DNA from: Hyphomicrobiales bacterium
GTDB lineage: Bacteria > Pseudomonadota > Alphaproteobacteria > Rhizobiales > Xanthobacteraceae
Direction of reading: 5' to 3'
DNA: 44,642 nt
Assembly: GCA_003152455.1 (NCBI GenBank)
Contig: PMAF01000285.1
Coordinates: forward strand, 27,957 to 72,598
Within the stretch, counting starts at the first letter, position 1, and every line of letters starts with the position of its first letter. Shown one piece after another: positions 32,240 through 43,543 of the stretch. A model generated the notes under the pieces. The model was not told the origin of the DNA. It saw nothing but the letters and a program-made list of their open reading frames with translations, and made no database searches. The translations under genes were made by a program, and so were the position numbers.

Positions 32240-33016
32240 TCACGGATCGAGCCGCATCGGCAGTCCGGCTTTCGCCATGTAGGCCTTGGCCTCGCGGACG
32301 CTGTGTTCGCCGAAGTGGAAGATCGAGGCGGCCAAAACGGCGGTGGCATGGCCGTCGCGGATGCCCGCCACCATATGATCGAGCGTGCCGACCCCGCCGG
32401 AGGCGATTACCGGCACGCTCACCGCGTCCGCTACCGCGCAGGTGAGCGCGATGTCGAAGCCACGCCTGGTGCCGTCGCGGTCCATGGAGGTGAGCAAAAT
32501 CTCGCCGGCGCCGAGCGCGACCACTTCCTTGGCGTAACCGACCGCATCGATGCCGGTCGGAATGCGCCCGCCATGGGTGAAGATTTCCCAGCGTCCCGGC
32601 TCGCCGGTTTGCGACACCTGCTTGGTGTCGATGGCGACCACGATGCACTGGTCGCCGAATTTTTCCGCCGCTTCCTTGACGAAGCTGCGCCGGTTCACCG
32701 CCGCGGTGTTGATCGAGACCTTGTCGGCGCCCGACGCGAGCAGCGCGCGGATGTCCTCGATGGTGCGCACGCCGCCCCCGACCGTGAGCGGCATGAAGCA
32801 GGCCTCGGCGGTGCGCCGCACCACGTCGAGGATGATGCCGCGGTTCTCGTGGCTCGCCGTGATGTCGAGGAAGCACAATTCGTCGGCGCCGGCGGCGTCA
32901 TAGGCAATGGCGGCTTCTACCGGATCGCCGGCGTCGCGCAGATTGACGAAATTGACGCCTTTGACCACGCGGCCGTCTTTGACGTCGAGGCAGGGAATAA
33001 CGCGAACCTTGAACAT
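32240..33016 (-). CDS. hisF: Imidazole glycerol phosphate synthase subunit HisF
   Basis: [41 protein letters not shown]. Confidence 0.98.
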   Translation of the reverse strand: MFKVRVIPCLDVKDGRVVKGVNFVNLRDAGDPVEAAIAYDAAGADELCFLDITASHENRGIILDVVRRTAEACFMPLTVGGGVRTIEDIRALLASGADKVSINTAAVNRRSFVKEAAEKFGDQCIVVAIDTKQVSQTGEPGRWEIFTHGGRIPTGIDAVGYAKEVVALGAGEILLTSMDRDGTRRGFDIALTCAVADAVSVPVIASGGVGTLDHMVAGIRDGHATAVLAASIFHFGEHSVREAKAYMAKAGLPMRLDP

Positions 33017-33019
33017 GGC

Positions 33020-33760
33020 TTACGCCGCCGCCCTTGCATCGCGGATCAGCTTGAGCGCTTCGGCGGCATCGAGCCGCCCGTCGTAAAGCGCGCGGCCGGC
33101 GATGGCGCCTTGCAGCTTCTTCGCGCGCGGCTCCAGCATCGCCTTGATGTCGTCGATGGAGGCGAGGCCGCCGGAGGCGACCACCGGAATCGAAATCGCG
33201 TCGGCCAGCGCGACGGTGGCGTCGAGGTTCAAGCCCTTCAGCATGCCGTCGCGCGTCACGTCGGTATAGATGATGGCGGCGACGCAGGCGTCCTCGAAGC
33301 GGCGCGCGATGTCGAGCGCCGACAGTTCCGAGGTTTCCGCCCAACCCTGCACCGCCACCTTGCCGTCGCGCGCGTCGAGCCCGACCGCGATCCTGCCGGG
33401 ATAATTTTTCGCCGCGTCCTTCACCAGCGCGGGATTGCGCACCGCCGCGGTGCCGATGATTACCCGGTTGACGCCCTTCGACAGCCAAGCATCGATCGTC
33501 GCCATGTCGCGGATGCCGCCGCCGAGCTGCAAGCACAGCCCGACGGTTTCCAGAATCCGGTCGACCGCGTCGCCGTTCATCGGCTTGCCGGCGAAGGCGC
33601 CGTCGAGATCGACGACGTGCAAATGTTTGAAACCTTGCAGTTCGAAGGCCTGCGCCTGCGCCGCCGGATCGCGGTGAAACACGGTCGCGCGCGCCATGTC
33701 GCCCTGCTGCAGACGGACGGCGAGGCCTTCCTTCAGGTCGATAGCGGGAAACAGGATCAT
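33020..33760 (-). CDS. hisA: HisA isomerase (ProFAR isomerase)
   Basis: [60 protein letters not shown] overlaps the hisH TGA. Confidence 0.97.
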   Translation of the reverse strand: MILFPAIDLKEGLAVRLQQGDMARATVFHRDPAAQAQAFELQGFKHLHVVDLDGAFAGKPMNGDAVDRILETVGLCLQLGGGIRDMATIDAWLSKGVNRVIIGTAAVRNPALVKDAAKNYPGRIAVGLDARDGKVAVQGWAETSELSALDIARRFEDACVAAIIYTDVTRDGMLKGLNLDATVALADAISIPVVASGGLASIDDIKAMLEPRAKKLQGAIAGRALYDGRLDAAEALKLIRDARAAA

Positions 33761-34407
33761 GGCATCCACTTCAAAAAATTCGCGATTAGCTTCAAGCCCA
33801 GCCGCTGGCTCTTTTCGGGATGGAATTGTGTGCCGACCATGTTGTCGCGTCCGACGATGGCCGTGAGCGGACCGCCGTAATCTGCCTGCGCCACCAGATC
33901 GTTGCGCTGCGCCGGCTTGAGCTCATAGGAGTGCACGAAATAGGCGTGCAGCCCGTCGGGCCCAAGCGGAATATCCGCGAGCAACGGGTGGGTTTTCAGC
34001 ATGTTGAGCGTGTTCCAGCCCATGTGTGGAATCTTCAAATTCGCGTCGTTCGGCGCGATGCGGTCGACCTCGCCGGCGATCCAGCCGAGACCCGGCGTCA
34101 CCTGATATTCGCGGCCGCGCTCGGCCATCAGCTGCATGCCGACACAGATGCCGAAAAACGGCGTTGCCTTCATGCGTACGCTCTCTTCCAAAGCATCAAT
34201 CATGCCGGGAATCTCGTCGAGCCCGCGCCGGCAATCGGCGAAGGCGCCGACCCCGGGCAGCACCACGCGGGACGCAGCGGCGACCTGCGCCGGATCGCTG
34301 GTGACCACGATCGGCTGATCGTGCCCGCTTTCGCGGGCGGCGCGCTCGAACGCCTTGGCCGCCGAATGCAAATTGCCGGAGCCGTAGTCGACGATGGCGA
34401 CGCTCAT
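33757..34407 (-). CDS. hisH: Imidazole glycerol phosphate synthase subunit HisH
   Basis: [59 protein letters not shown]. Confidence 0.97.
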   Translation of the reverse strand: MSVAIVDYGSGNLHSAAKAFERAARESGHDQPIVVTSDPAQVAAASRVVLPGVGAFADCRRGLDEIPGMIDALEESVRMKATPFFGICVGMQLMAERGREYQVTPGLGWIAGEVDRIAPNDANLKIPHMGWNTLNMLKTHPLLADIPLGPDGLHAYFVHSYELKPAQRNDLVAQADYGGPLTAIVGRDNMVGTQFHPEKSQRLGLKLIANFLKWMP

Positions 34408-34916
34408 CGCCCGCTCCCCGGCTCCGGGAACAGGCCGATCACGTCGGACGGCGGCGGCGGCGCGCGCCACCCCGGCATGGCGGAGCGCGGCTCGGGCGCG
34501 GCCGGCGGCGCGATGGCGCGCTCGTTTGCTGCTTTGCTCCATTCGGCAAAGAAGCGGCGTTCCGCCGTTTCGGCGTCCTCGCCGACCACGAAGCCGAGCA
34601 TCTTCCAGCCGCGGCGCGTCAGCTTCCAGCGCCGGAACGTCGCCGCCTCGAAGCCGATCATCAACGCGACCAGCAACCCGGCAAGGAATTGCACCGTCGA
34701 TCCCGCGCCGGTCAGCCGCAAGCCGATGCCGAGGAGGATGCTGACCGCCAGATAGATCGCGAACACCAGCCACAGCCGGTAGCGCAGCAGCCAGAGCGGC
34801 GACAGCACGAAGGCCCAGAAATGGAATCCGTCGCGCACGAACACGAAGCGCTCCGGAGCGCTTGTCGTTTCGCCCTTGCGCGCCCGCGGCTGATGGACGG
34901 TGTAAGTGGGCATCAT
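34404..34916 (-). CDS. DUF2628 domain-containing membrane protein
   Basis: [59 protein letters not shown] at 34916 or 34913; overlaps hisH start. Confidence 0.85.
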   Translation of the reverse strand: MMPTYTVHQPRARKGETTSAPERFVFVRDGFHFWAFVLSPLWLLRYRLWLVFAIYLAVSILLGIGLRLTGAGSTVQFLAGLLVALMIGFEAATFRRWKLTRRGWKMLGFVVGEDAETAERRFFAEWSKAANERAIAPPAAPEPRSAMPGWRAPPPPSDVIGLFPEPGSGR

Positions 34917-34990
34917 TTACTCTCAACTCTCTCCGGTCATTCCGGGGCGCGGCCACAGCCCCGCGAACCCGGAATCCGGAGGCAGGCAAC

Positions 34991-35659
34991 TCACCCGCCG
35001 AGCGAACCCTTGGTGGACGGCACGTCGCCCTTGGCGCGCGGATCGATCGCCACCGCAACCTTGAGCGCGCGCGCCAGGGCCTTGAAGCAAGACTCGGCGA
35101 TATGGTGATCGTTCGTGCCGTATAAAGTCTCGGCGTGCAGCGTGATGCCGGCATTCATAGCAAAGGCCTGGAACCATTCCTGCACCAGCTCGGTGTCGAA
35201 CGAGCCAACTTTGTCGCGTACGAACTCGGCCTTGAATACCAGAAACGGCCGCCCGGAAATGTCGATCGCCACGCGCGTCAGCGCTTCGTCCATCGGCACA
35301 TGGACGTCGGCGTAACGCGTGATGCCCTTCATGTCGCCGAGCGCCTGCTTCACCGCCTGGCCCAGCGCGATGCCGACGTCCTCGGTGGTGTGGTGGTGAT
35401 CGATGTGCAGGTCACCCTTGGCCTTGACCGTGATGTCGATGCGCGAGTGCCGCGCCAAAAGATCGAGCATGTGATCGAGGAAGCCGATGCCGGACGAAAT
35501 ATTCGACTTGCCGCTGCCATCCAGATGGACCGCCGCCTCGATGTCCGTCTCTTTCGTCGTCCGCTTGACCGAACCGGCGCGGCCCGCCGAAGCGAGCGCC
35601 GCGCGCCGCGTGGCGGCGGGTTTTTTCTTGCCTGGAAACGTCAGAACGCGCTTGGCCAC
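34991..35659 (-). CDS. hisB: Imidazoleglycerol-phosphate dehydratase
   Basis: [72 protein letters not shown]. Confidence 0.97.
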   Translation of the reverse strand: MAKRVLTFPGKKKPAATRRAALASAGRAGSVKRTTKETDIEAAVHLDGSGKSNISSGIGFLDHMLDLLARHSRIDITVKAKGDLHIDHHHTTEDVGIALGQAVKQALGDMKGITRYADVHVPMDEALTRVAIDISGRPFLVFKAEFVRDKVGSFDTELVQEWFQAFAMNAGITLHAETLYGTNDHHIAESCFKALARALKVAVAIDPRAKGDVPSTKGSLGG

Positions 35660-35787
35660 GGCGGCTGTCCTTGATTGATTTGTGCGCCTTTTATCAGGGG
35701 TTGCCGGGATTCGCCACCTGCGTCGCAGGCCGTTTGCAAACGCCGCCCCGCATGCCTAGATGACGCTGATTGCAGGGGTTAACGCGT

Positions 35788-36336
35788 ATGTCCAACGAAC
35801 TTCCATCCTGGCACGGCACCACCATCCTGACCGTCCGCAAGGGCGGCACCGTGGTCATCGGCGGCGACGGCCAGGTCTCGATCGGGCAAACCATCGTCAA
35901 ATCCAATGCCAAAAAAGTGCGCAAGCTCGGCAAAGGCGACGTGATCGGCGGCTTCGCCGGCGCCACCGCCGACGCATTTACCTTGTTCGAGCGGCTCGAA
36001 TCCAAGCTCGAGCAATATCCCGGCCAGCTGCTGCGCGCCGCGGTCGAGCTCGCCAAGGACTGGCGCACCGACCGCTATCTGCGGCGCCTCGAAGCCATGA
36101 TGATCGTCGCCGACAAGCAGGTTTCGCTGGTGCTGACCGGCACCGGCGACGTGTTGGAGCCGGAAGCGGGCGTCGCCGGCATCGGCTCCGGCGGCAACTA
36201 TGCGCTGGCCTCGGCGCGCGCGCTGCTCGACGGCGAACTCGACGCCGAGGCGATCGTGCGCAAGTCGCTCGACATCGCCGCCGACATCTGCGTCTACACC
36301 AACCGCAATGTGACCATCGAGTCGCTGAAATCGTAG
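35788..36336 (+). CDS. hslV: ATP-dependent protease subunit HslV
   Basis: [30 protein letters not shown] (catalytic Thr), [18 protein letters not shown]. Confidence 0.98.
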   Translation: MSNELPSWHGTTILTVRKGGTVVIGGDGQVSIGQTIVKSNAKKVRKLGKGDVIGGFAGATADAFTLFERLESKLEQYPGQLLRAAVELAKDWRTDRYLRRLEAMMIVADKQVSLVLTGTGDVLEPEAGVAGIGSGGNYALASARALLDGELDAEAIVRKSLDIAADICVYTNRNVTIESLKS

Positions 36337-36345
36337 AGTGCCCCG

Positions 36346-37653
36346 TTGACCGACTTCTCCCCCCGCGAAATCGTTTCCGAACTCGACCGCTTCATCGTCG
36401 GCCAGCACGACGCCAAGCGCGCGGTCGCCATCGCCCTGCGCAACCGCTGGCGCCGCCTGCAGCTCGACGACAAGCTGCGCGAGGAAGTGTTGCCGAAAAA
36501 CATTCTGATGATCGGGCCGACCGGCGTCGGCAAGACCGAGATTTCCCGCCGGCTGGCGCGGCTCGCGGGCGCGCCGTTTCTCAAGGTCGAAGCCACCAAG
36601 TTCACCGAGGTCGGCTATGTCGGCCGCGACGTCGAGCAGATCATCCGCGACCTGGTGGAGATTGCCATCGCGCTCACCCGCGAGCGCAAGCGCAAAGACG
36701 TGCAGGCGAAAGCCGAACTCAACGCCGAGGAGCGCGTGGTCGACGCTTTGGTCGGCCCCGGCGCCAGCCCGGCCACGCGCGAGAGCTTCCGCAAGAAACT
36801 GCGCGCCGGCGAAATCAACGACAAGGAAATCGAGATCGAGGTGCAGTCGGGCGGCGGCGGCATGCCGATGTTCGAGATTCCCGGCATGCCGGGCGCGCAG
36901 ATGGGCGCCATCAATATCGGCGATATTTTCGGCAAGCTTGGCGGCGGCAAACCCAAGACGCGCAAAGTCACCGTGCAGGATTCGCACAACATCCTGGTCA
37001 ACGAGGAATCCGACAAGCTGCTCGACAGCGAGCAGCTCGTTCAGGAATCGATCCGCGCGGTCGAGCAGAACGGCATCGTGTTTCTGGACGAAATCGACAA
37101 GATCGCCGGCCGCGAAGGCCGCATGGGCGCCGACGTATCGCGCGAGGGCGTCCAGCGCGACCTGCTGCCGCTGATCGAAGGCACCACCGTCAACACCAAA
37201 CACGGCCCGGTGAAGACCGACCATGTGCTGTTCATCGCCTCCGGCGCGTTCCATATCTCCAAGCCGTCCGACCTGCTGCCCGAGTTACAAGGCCGGTTGC
37301 CGATCCGCGTCGAATTGAGCGCGCTCACGCGCGATGACATGCGCCGCATTTTGACTGAGCCGGAAGCCTCCCTGATCAAGCAATACGTGGCGCTGCTAAA
37401 GACCGAAGGCGTGACGCTAGATTTCAGCGAGGACGCCATCGACGCCATTGCCGACATCGCGGTGGCGGTGAATTCCTCGATCGAGAATATCGGCGCGCGC
37501 CGCCTGCAGACAGTGATGGAGCGCGTGCTCGATGAAATCTCTTTTTCCGCCACCGACCGCTCCGGCGACGTCGTGAAAATCGACGCCGCCTATGTGGAAA
37601 AGCACATCGGGGATCTGGCCAAGAACGCGGATCTGAGCCGGTTTATTTTGTAG
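36346..37653 (+). CDS. hslU: ATP-dependent protease ATPase subunit HslU
   Basis: [61 protein letters not shown]. Confidence 0.99.
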   Translation: MTDFSPREIVSELDRFIVGQHDAKRAVAIALRNRWRRLQLDDKLREEVLPKNILMIGPTGVGKTEISRRLARLAGAPFLKVEATKFTEVGYVGRDVEQIIRDLVEIAIALTRERKRKDVQAKAELNAEERVVDALVGPGASPATRESFRKKLRAGEINDKEIEIEVQSGGGGMPMFEIPGMPGAQMGAINIGDIFGKLGGGKPKTRKVTVQDSHNILVNEESDKLLDSEQLVQESIRAVEQNGIVFLDEIDKIAGREGRMGADVSREGVQRDLLPLIEGTTVNTKHGPVKTDHVLFIASGAFHISKPSDLLPELQGRLPIRVELSALTRDDMRRILTEPEASLIKQYVALLKTEGVTLDFSEDAIDAIADIAVAVNSSIENIGARRLQTVMERVLDEISFSATDRSGDVVKIDAAYVEKHIGDLAKNADLSRFIL

Positions 37654-37751
37654 CCGCTCCGTCGTTCCCCGGATGCGGTGCAGCACGAAGTGGCGCACCG
37701 CTGATCCGGGGTCCAGCTTAAATCAAAGAAACCGGGGAACGTAGGGCCGCG

Positions 37752-37970
37752 CTATTTCTTGGCCGTCATGCAATCCATGACGAATCTCGAGCGCTCGTCC
37801 ATCTTGATGTGCTGATCCGCCGCCTGCTTTTCGCAAGCCTGCATTTTCTTCGCTTCGCTGGGCGACATCATTTTTTGCGGCGCACTCGGCTGCATGGCCG
37901 GTTGCGCGGCGGCGGCAGCGCAAGCCAGGCTCACGATCGCCGCCACCGGCAACACGAACGGACGCGGCAT
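37752..37970 (-). CDS. PsiF-like small secreted protein
   Basis: Signal peptide then MQACEKQAADQHIKMDERSRFVMDCMTAKK, matching PsiF-repeat style Cys spacing. Confidence 0.65.
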   Translation of the reverse strand: MPRPFVLPVAAIVSLACAAAAAQPAMQPSAPQKMMSPSEAKKMQACEKQAADQHIKMDERSRFVMDCMTAKK

Positions 37971-38006
37971 GACGGATTCTCCTTGGCGCCTTGATCGTGC
38001 GCCAAC

Positions 38007-38180
<174 letters not shown>

Positions 38181-38199
38181 CTACGATCCGTCAATGCGC

Positions 38200-38754
38200 T
38201 CACGCGCTCCGCGTTCTCCGCACGCGCACATAAAGCGCGCCTTCGCCGCCATGGGTGGCATGCGCGTCCTCGAAACCGATCACGAAAGCGCGAAACTCCG
38301 GCAGACCCAACCATTGCGGCACCTGGCGGCGTAATACGCCCGGCTCGGGCCCGCGGCCCTTTCCGGTAATCACCAGCACCAGCCGGGCGTCGCGCGCGTG
38401 CGCGTTGCGCAGGAAACGCAGCAAGTCGCCATGCGCCTCGCTTTGCGTCAGCCCGTGCAGGTCGAGGCGGGCCTCGATCTTTTCCTTGCCGCGCGCGACG
38501 CGCTGCTTCATGCGGCGGCCAAGCGGCGTAAGCGGCGGCGCCGATGGCGGCGGCGCGGGTTTTGGCGGCGCCGGCAGCGGCGAAACCCGGCGAGGTCCGG
38601 CCGCCGGACGCGCGGGCTTGGCAATTTCCCCGGCCGGCTCGCTTTGCGCGTCGGGCGCGAGGCGCGCCGTCGCGCGCAACGGCGCTATCGCTTTGGTGAC
38701 GGTCGTCCACAATACGCGCTCCTCGTAGGAGAGAACGCGGCGCCGGCTGCTCAT
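38200..38754 (-). CDS. Smr/MutS2-type domain protein
   Basis: ARLDLHGLTQSEAHGDLLRFLRNAHARDARLVLVITGKGRG. Confidence 0.93.
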   Translation of the reverse strand: MSSRRRVLSYEERVLWTTVTKAIAPLRATARLAPDAQSEPAGEIAKPARPAAGPRRVSPLPAPPKPAPPPSAPPLTPLGRRMKQRVARGKEKIEARLDLHGLTQSEAHGDLLRFLRNAHARDARLVLVITGKGRGPEPGVLRRQVPQWLGLPEFRAFVIGFEDAHATHGGEGALYVRVRRTRSA

Positions 38755-40022
38755 GGCCGTGGCTTGGGCAGCGCCGGCGCGGCCGGCCCGTTAGCGGCCA
38801 CGATTTCCTTCGGGCGCGGCCGGGGCAGCGGAATGCCCTCGACCGGCTCCGGCGCGGAGCCGACCAGCACCACGCCCTTGGGCACCAGCATGACGAATTT
38901 GCCGAACTGCTTGATGCGGCCGGCGATGTGCGGGATGTCTTCGCCGTGGCCGAAATAGATGTCGGCGCGCGCTGCCCCGCGGATGGCCGAGCCGGTATCC
39001 TGCGCGAACATCAGATGCCGGAAGTTGTCCTTCGGCATATCGCTGGTGATCGGGAACTTGGCGTCGATCCAGATCGGCGTGCCGTAGACATGGATCGTGG
39101 GATCGACCGCCAGCGAGCGCCCGGGCGTGAGAGGAATGCCCTGCGCGCCGAGGGGCTCGTCGTTGGGGTTGAGGCGTGTCTCGCTGAAGAACACATAGGA
39201 GCGATTCTTCAGCCGTAAGGCTTCGCCCTCTTTCGGGTTGGCCTCCATGTACTCGCGGATCTTGTCCATCGACATGTCTTCGGGCGTGCAGAGGTCCTCG
39301 TCGATCATGAGGCGGCCGACCGGCGTGTAGGGCTTGCCGTTACTGGCGATGTAATTAAGCCGCAGCAGTTGGCCGTCATCGAGCTTGACCCGGGTGGAAC
39401 CCTGGATTTGCGCGAAGAAGACATCGACCGGATTTTTGACCCAGCAGAGCTCCAGTCCCTTGCCGGCCAGCGCGCCTTTCTCGATTTCGGTGCGGTTGTA
39501 TTGCGAGAACACCGTGCTCTTCTTGCCCGCGAATTTGGCCGGCACGCCATAGAACGGAATGTTGTAGTCCTTGGTCTTGACGCGTGAACCCGCGACCTCG
39601 GCCTCGTAATAGCCGGTGTAGAAACCGTCGGCGCCGGTGTAATAGCCGTAGGTGTGGACTTCCGGCAAAATGCGCACCGGCTTGAAATTGTCCTCGAAGA
39701 ATTTGCGCCCCTGCGCGCGGTCGACCGTGCCGGCGGCGGCGAGCGCGGCGGCTTTCTCGCAGGCCTTGTACAGCCCGCCGTAGACCGGCCGCGCCGCGCG
39801 CACCGCGCGGGTGCCTTGCAGGATAGCGCCGCAGCTTTTCATGTACGTCTGGAAGGCGGCGGCCTGGTCGTCGTTCTTCCAGCCGTCGAGCTTTGCGAAG
39901 CTCAAAGACTCGACCTGGGCATTGCGAAATTTCATCCCGTGCGCCGCCGCCGGACCGCTCGCCACCGCGAGACACAGCGCTAAACCGAGGCCGATCTGCG
40001 AGCGAGGTGGTAACGCCGCCAT
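38751..40022 (-). CDS. mltA: Membrane-bound lytic murein transglycosylase A (MltA)
   Basis: FTGYYEAEVAGSRV, IQGSTRVKLDDGQLLRLNYIASNGKPYTPVGRLMI, FAQDTGSAIRGAARADIYFGHGE. Confidence 0.95.
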   Translation of the reverse strand: MAALPPRSQIGLGLALCLAVASGPAAAHGMKFRNAQVESLSFAKLDGWKNDDQAAAFQTYMKSCGAILQGTRAVRAARPVYGGLYKACEKAAALAAAGTVDRAQGRKFFEDNFKPVRILPEVHTYGYYTGADGFYTGYYEAEVAGSRVKTKDYNIPFYGVPAKFAGKKSTVFSQYNRTEIEKGALAGKGLELCWVKNPVDVFFAQIQGSTRVKLDDGQLLRLNYIASNGKPYTPVGRLMIDEDLCTPEDMSMDKIREYMEANPKEGEALRLKNRSYVFFSETRLNPNDEPLGAQGIPLTPGRSLAVDPTIHVYGTPIWIDAKFPITSDMPKDNFRHLMFAQDTGSAIRGAARADIYFGHGEDIPHIAGRIKQFGKFVMLVPKGVVLVGSAPEPVEGIPLPRPRPKEIVAANGPAAPALPKPRP

Positions 40023-40026
40023 GCGG

Positions 40027-40740
40027 TCATTGCCCGGCTTCGGTTGCGACCAGCTTCCAGTTCGGGTCGCGCGACGACAGATCGCGCGCGAACGTCCAGA
40101 CGTCGGTAACGTCGGTTACCTTCTCGGCATTGCCGTCGGTCACGTTACCGTCCTTGTCGCGCGTCGCCGACACCAGCTTGCATTGGAAGCGCACCGTCAA
40201 TTGCGCGGTGCGCCCGCGCAACTCGGCAGCGGTGATCTCGGCATTGTCGATGGAAACGAAGCGGCTCTCCACCGTCTCGCCGCGCTTCTCGCGTTCGGTG
40301 ATGGCGGCCTCGAAGCCTTCGTAGACTTCGCGCGACAGCAAATTCTTCAAGGTGCGGCGGTCGCCCTCGGCAAAGGCGTTGACGATCATCTCATAGGCCG
40401 CGCGCGCGCCGGTGAGAAAATGCTTGGCATCGAAATTGGGATCGCCGCCGACGATCGCGTCGAGGCCCGCCGCGACCGCGGTTCCGGCCTCGGCCACGCC
40501 CTTCCAGCGCTCGCCCGGTACGATCGGCTCGGCCGGCTTCGGCGCGGCCGCTTCCGGCATGCGATTGGGCAGCGCGACCACTTTTTCGGCCGCTGGCCGC
40601 GCCGGCTCGCGAGCGGCGTAGGGGTCGTAAGGCGGCCGTTCGTGGCCGGTACGCTGACCGAGCACGCTGCGCAGGCGGAGGAAGATGAAAACCGCCAGCG
40701 CCAGGAATATGATGGTGTAGATGTCGAACACGTCTTCCAT
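40027..40740 (-). CDS. Tim44/TimA family membrane-anchored protein
   Basis: N-terminal TM (MEDVFDIYTIIFLALAVFIFLRLRSVLGQRTGHERPP) plus Tim44-like domain (FDAKHFLTGARAAYEMIVNAFAEGDRRTLKNLLSREVYEGFEAAI). Confidence 0.92.
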   Translation of the reverse strand: MEDVFDIYTIIFLALAVFIFLRLRSVLGQRTGHERPPYDPYAAREPARPAAEKVVALPNRMPEAAAPKPAEPIVPGERWKGVAEAGTAVAAGLDAIVGGDPNFDAKHFLTGARAAYEMIVNAFAEGDRRTLKNLLSREVYEGFEAAITEREKRGETVESRFVSIDNAEITAAELRGRTAQLTVRFQCKLVSATRDKDGNVTDGNAEKVTDVTDVWTFARDLSSRDPNWKLVATEAGQ

Positions 40741-40944
40741 GCTTTCGATAGCCGTAACGGCAGTTCGCCCAGCGGCCCGTAACCGAACCGGCGGCGTGGC
40801 GGCCGAGCCCACCGTACCTATCTATGCCGGTGTCCGCGCCGATCCATAGGCCTTGCGCCAGTATTTCGGCGCAATTGTGCTTCTTGAAACAAGCTTAAAC
40901 GATCGGAACGCCCACGCCAACCTCGGGTATCCAGAGAAACGCCG

Positions 40945-41409
40945 ATGAATGTGGCAAAATACCTCGTGCTGGCCCTGCTGGCGCTGCCGGTCATGGAACT
41001 GGTGGTTTTCATCGCGGTCGCGGGATCGATCGGTTTTCTGTGGGCCCTGCTACTTGTGGTAGCGAGCTCGATGGCCGGCGCCATGGTGCTGCGCCATGCC
41101 GGCGGCAACCACATTGCACGCATGCGCGTCGCGATGGGCCCCGGCGGCTTTACGGCATTGCAAGCCGACAGCGCCGGCACCATGACCGTCTTGGCGGGGA
41201 TTCTCCTGTTTATTCCGGGGTTTATTACCGATGTGCTGGGTCTTTTGCTGCTGCTGGCGCCGCTGCGCCGGGCCCTCGCCGCGCTGCTCGGACGAAAGAT
41301 GGCGCCGGCGCGCACCGACGGCGTGGTCGATCTTGAGCCCGAGCAGTGGCATCAGGTGCCCGACCCGGCGCTCGCCGACCGGCGTGACGACGGGCGCGCA
41401 AAGCCGTAG
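40945..41409 (+). CDS. FxsA family membrane protein
   Basis: MNVAKYLVLALLALPVMELVVFIAVAGSIGFLWALLLVVASSMAGAMVLR...LLFIPGFITDVLGLLLLLAPLRR. Confidence 0.93.
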   Translation: MNVAKYLVLALLALPVMELVVFIAVAGSIGFLWALLLVVASSMAGAMVLRHAGGNHIARMRVAMGPGGFTALQADSAGTMTVLAGILLFIPGFITDVLGLLLLLAPLRRALAALLGRKMAPARTDGVVDLEPEQWHQVPDPALADRRDDGRAKP

Positions 41410-41538
41410 CCCAGGCGGCCGAAAAGTATGCCGGCGACTTGATCGGGACGGGTAGCGGCTCCCGGCCAAGATCATGCGCCGTGGGCTTCCGGCTATCCTT
41501 GTTCCCCCAAAGACCGTGTGTTAGCCAACCGCCGCGTT

Positions 41539-41588
41539 AGCGCATGATCCCGAAAAGTGGGCACCGGTTTTCGGATAAGGTCATGCGC
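41539..41588. repeat. Dispersed palindromic repeat
   Basis: GCGCATGATCCCGAAAAGTGGGCACCGGTTTTCGGATAAGGTCATGCGC. Confidence 0.9.
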
Positions 41589-41620
41589 CATCACAAAAAC
41601 GTTTGCGGTTAGGAGTTTCC

Positions 41621-42109
41621 ATGTCCACGACCAATGGCGGCCCGGCACCGGCTGCAAACCAGCCGCCGCAACTCAGCGTGGTGGCGCAATACGTCAAGGA
41701 TTTCTCGTTCGAGAACCCGAACGCGCCGCAGTCGCTGACGGCCGGAACGCAGCAGCCGCAGATCGCCATTCAGATCAATGTCAGCGCCAAGCCGCTGGCG
41801 GAAAACGACATCGAGGTGACGCTCCGCCTCGAGGGCAAGGCGGAAGCCAACGGCGCGTTGATGTTCCGTTTTGAACTGGAATTTGCCGGCGTGTTCCGCC
41901 TGCAGAACGTTCCGCAGGAAAGCCTGAACGCGCTCGTGCTGATCGAATGTCCGCGGCTGTTGTTTCCGTTCGCGCGGGAGATCATTGCCACCAATGTGCG
42001 CAATGGCGGCTTCCCGCCACTGCTGCTCGATCCGGTGGATTTCGTCAGCCTCTATCGCCAGAAGATGAGCGAGATACAGCCGTCCGCCGCCCCGGCGCCG
42101 CAGAGCTGA
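41621..42109 (+). CDS. secB: Protein-export chaperone SecB
   Basis: [65 protein letters not shown]. Confidence 0.98.
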   Translation: MSTTNGGPAPAANQPPQLSVVAQYVKDFSFENPNAPQSLTAGTQQPQIAIQINVSAKPLAENDIEVTLRLEGKAEANGALMFRFELEFAGVFRLQNVPQESLNALVLIECPRLLFPFAREIIATNVRNGGFPPLLLDPVDFVSLYRQKMSEIQPSAAPAPQS

Positions 42110-42122
42110 CGGGGTAAAGCTG

Positions 42123-42204
42123 CCATCGCCCGCGCAGGCGGGCGACCAGTATTTCAAAGCATTCCCGTGATTACTGGATGCCCCGCTTTCGTGGGGTATG
42201 ACAT
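42123..42204. repeat. Intergenic inverted-repeat pair between convergent secB and dnaQ
   Basis: CATCGCCCGCGCAGGCGGGCGACCAGTA ... TACTGGATGCCCCGCTTTCGTGGGGTATGACA. Confidence 0.7.
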
Positions 42205-42211
42205 TCATTGA

Positions 42212-42901
42212 TTACAGATAATCCCGCCACAGCGCTTTCTCGCCGAGCGTCGCGACGAAGTCGCGGTGCGCCGCGCGATCGGCGTCGCTGACGCGGGGCG
42301 CCAACGCCGCGGCGCGCTCGCGCCGCACCACGATGCCGTCGCCGCCATTGCCGCGGCGGGCGCCGCTCTCGGCGAGGCCGAGTTGCGCCTGGCGCGCGCC
42401 GATCAGCTCCAGATAGACCTCGGCCAGGATCTCAGCGTCGAGCAGCGCGCCGTGCTTGGTGCGCCGCGAACTGTCGATGCCGTAACGCGCGCACAGCGCA
42501 TCGAGGCTGTAAGGTCCGACCGAATGCTTGCGGCGCGCCAGGAACAGCGTGTCGACCAGACGCTCGCGCGCGATCAAGACGCGCTCTAATCGCTTGAGTT
42601 CGGCGCAAAGAAAGCCGTGGTCGAAGCCGGCATTGTGGATCACCAGCGGCGCGTCGCCGATGAAGGCGAGGAAGTCGTCGACGATGTCGCCAAAGCGCTT
42701 GTGGCCCTTCAAAAACTCGGCCGACAGCCCGTGAACGGCAAAAGCTTCCGCCGGCATGTCGCGGTCCGGGTTGAGATAGGCGTGAAACGTCGCGCCGGTC
42801 GGAATCCGGTTGAGCAGCTCGATGCAGCCGATTTCGACCAGGCGGTGACCCTGGTTTGGATCGAGACCGGTGGTCTCGGTGTCGAGCACGATTTCGCGCA
42901 T
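42212..42901 (-). CDS. dnaQ: DNA polymerase III epsilon subunit
   Basis: MREIVLDTETTGLDPNQGHRLVEIGCIELLNR, FLAFIGDAPLVIHNAGFDHGFL; ATG at 42901. Confidence 0.97.
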   Translation of the reverse strand: MREIVLDTETTGLDPNQGHRLVEIGCIELLNRIPTGATFHAYLNPDRDMPAEAFAVHGLSAEFLKGHKRFGDIVDDFLAFIGDAPLVIHNAGFDHGFLCAELKRLERVLIARERLVDTLFLARRKHSVGPYSLDALCARYGIDSSRRTKHGALLDAEILAEVYLELIGARQAQLGLAESGARRGNGGDGIVVRRERAAALAPRVSDADRAAHRDFVATLGEKALWRDYL

Positions 42902-42929
42902 TGTCGGCTTGCCTCGATCGCGGCCAGAA

Positions 42930-43529
42930 TCACGGCCGCCGTTTCGGCATTGTAGCGACCGCCTTGAGAATATCACGCACCTGGGCGCGCGCGACGTCGA
43001 AACCTTTCGACGTATCCACCACGAAATCAGCGCGGACGCGCTTTTCGGCATCCGGTATCTGTTTGCCGAGAAGCGCGGCGAGCTTGTCCTCGGTCATGCC
43101 GGGCCGCTCGAAGGCGCGAGTCCGCTGCAGGTCGGGCGGCGCCGATACCACCACGACGGCGTCGCAGCGCACGTCGCCGTGGGTTTCGAACAGCAGCGGC
43201 ACGTCGAGCACCGCGACGGCTGCCCCGCTCACCTCGGCCTCCGCCACAAAACGCTGCGCGGCGGCGTGCACCAGCGGATGCACGATTCCCTCCAGCCGCT
43301 TGATGGCGGCAGCGTCGCCGAGCACGCGCTTGCCGAGCTTTTCACGGTCGACCTTGCCGTTGGCGGTCGTGCCGGGAAATGCAGCCTCGATCGCCCGCGC
43401 GGCTTCGCTGTCATAGAGCCGGTGCACGACGGAATCGGCGTCGTGCACGGGCACGCCTTCCTCGGCGAACATCTTCGCCGTGGCGGATTTTCCCATCGCG
43501 AGCGAGCCGGTCAGGCCAACGATGAACAT
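42930..43529 (-). CDS. coaE: Dephospho-CoA kinase
   Basis: MFIVGLTGSLAMGKSATAKMFAEEGVPVHDADSVVHRLY. Confidence 0.97.
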   Translation of the reverse strand: MFIVGLTGSLAMGKSATAKMFAEEGVPVHDADSVVHRLYDSEAARAIEAAFPGTTANGKVDREKLGKRVLGDAAAIKRLEGIVHPLVHAAAQRFVAEAEVSGAAVAVLDVPLLFETHGDVRCDAVVVVSAPPDLQRTRAFERPGMTEDKLAALLGKQIPDAEKRVRADFVVDTSKGFDVARAQVRDILKAVATMPKRRP

Positions 43530-43543
43530 GCTTTTTTCTCTTT

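Noticed and set aside
32162-33880. 572-aa + strand ORF opposite hisF/hisA
   Set aside because: Shadow frame of verified his genes.
35660-35787. Possible sigma-32 promoter upstream of hslV (CTTGATTGATTTGTGCGCCTTTTATC)
   Set aside because: Spacing between CTTG and the -10-like TTATC does not fit the N17-18 CYTAT pattern.
35779-37254. 491-aa minus-strand ORF opposite hslVU
   Set aside because: Complete overlap with hslV and hslU, which are unambiguous; shadow ORF.
35760-37337. 525-aa + ORF in an alternative frame over hslVU
   Set aside because: Arg-rich overlapping frame without family signal; hslV and hslU frames are certain.
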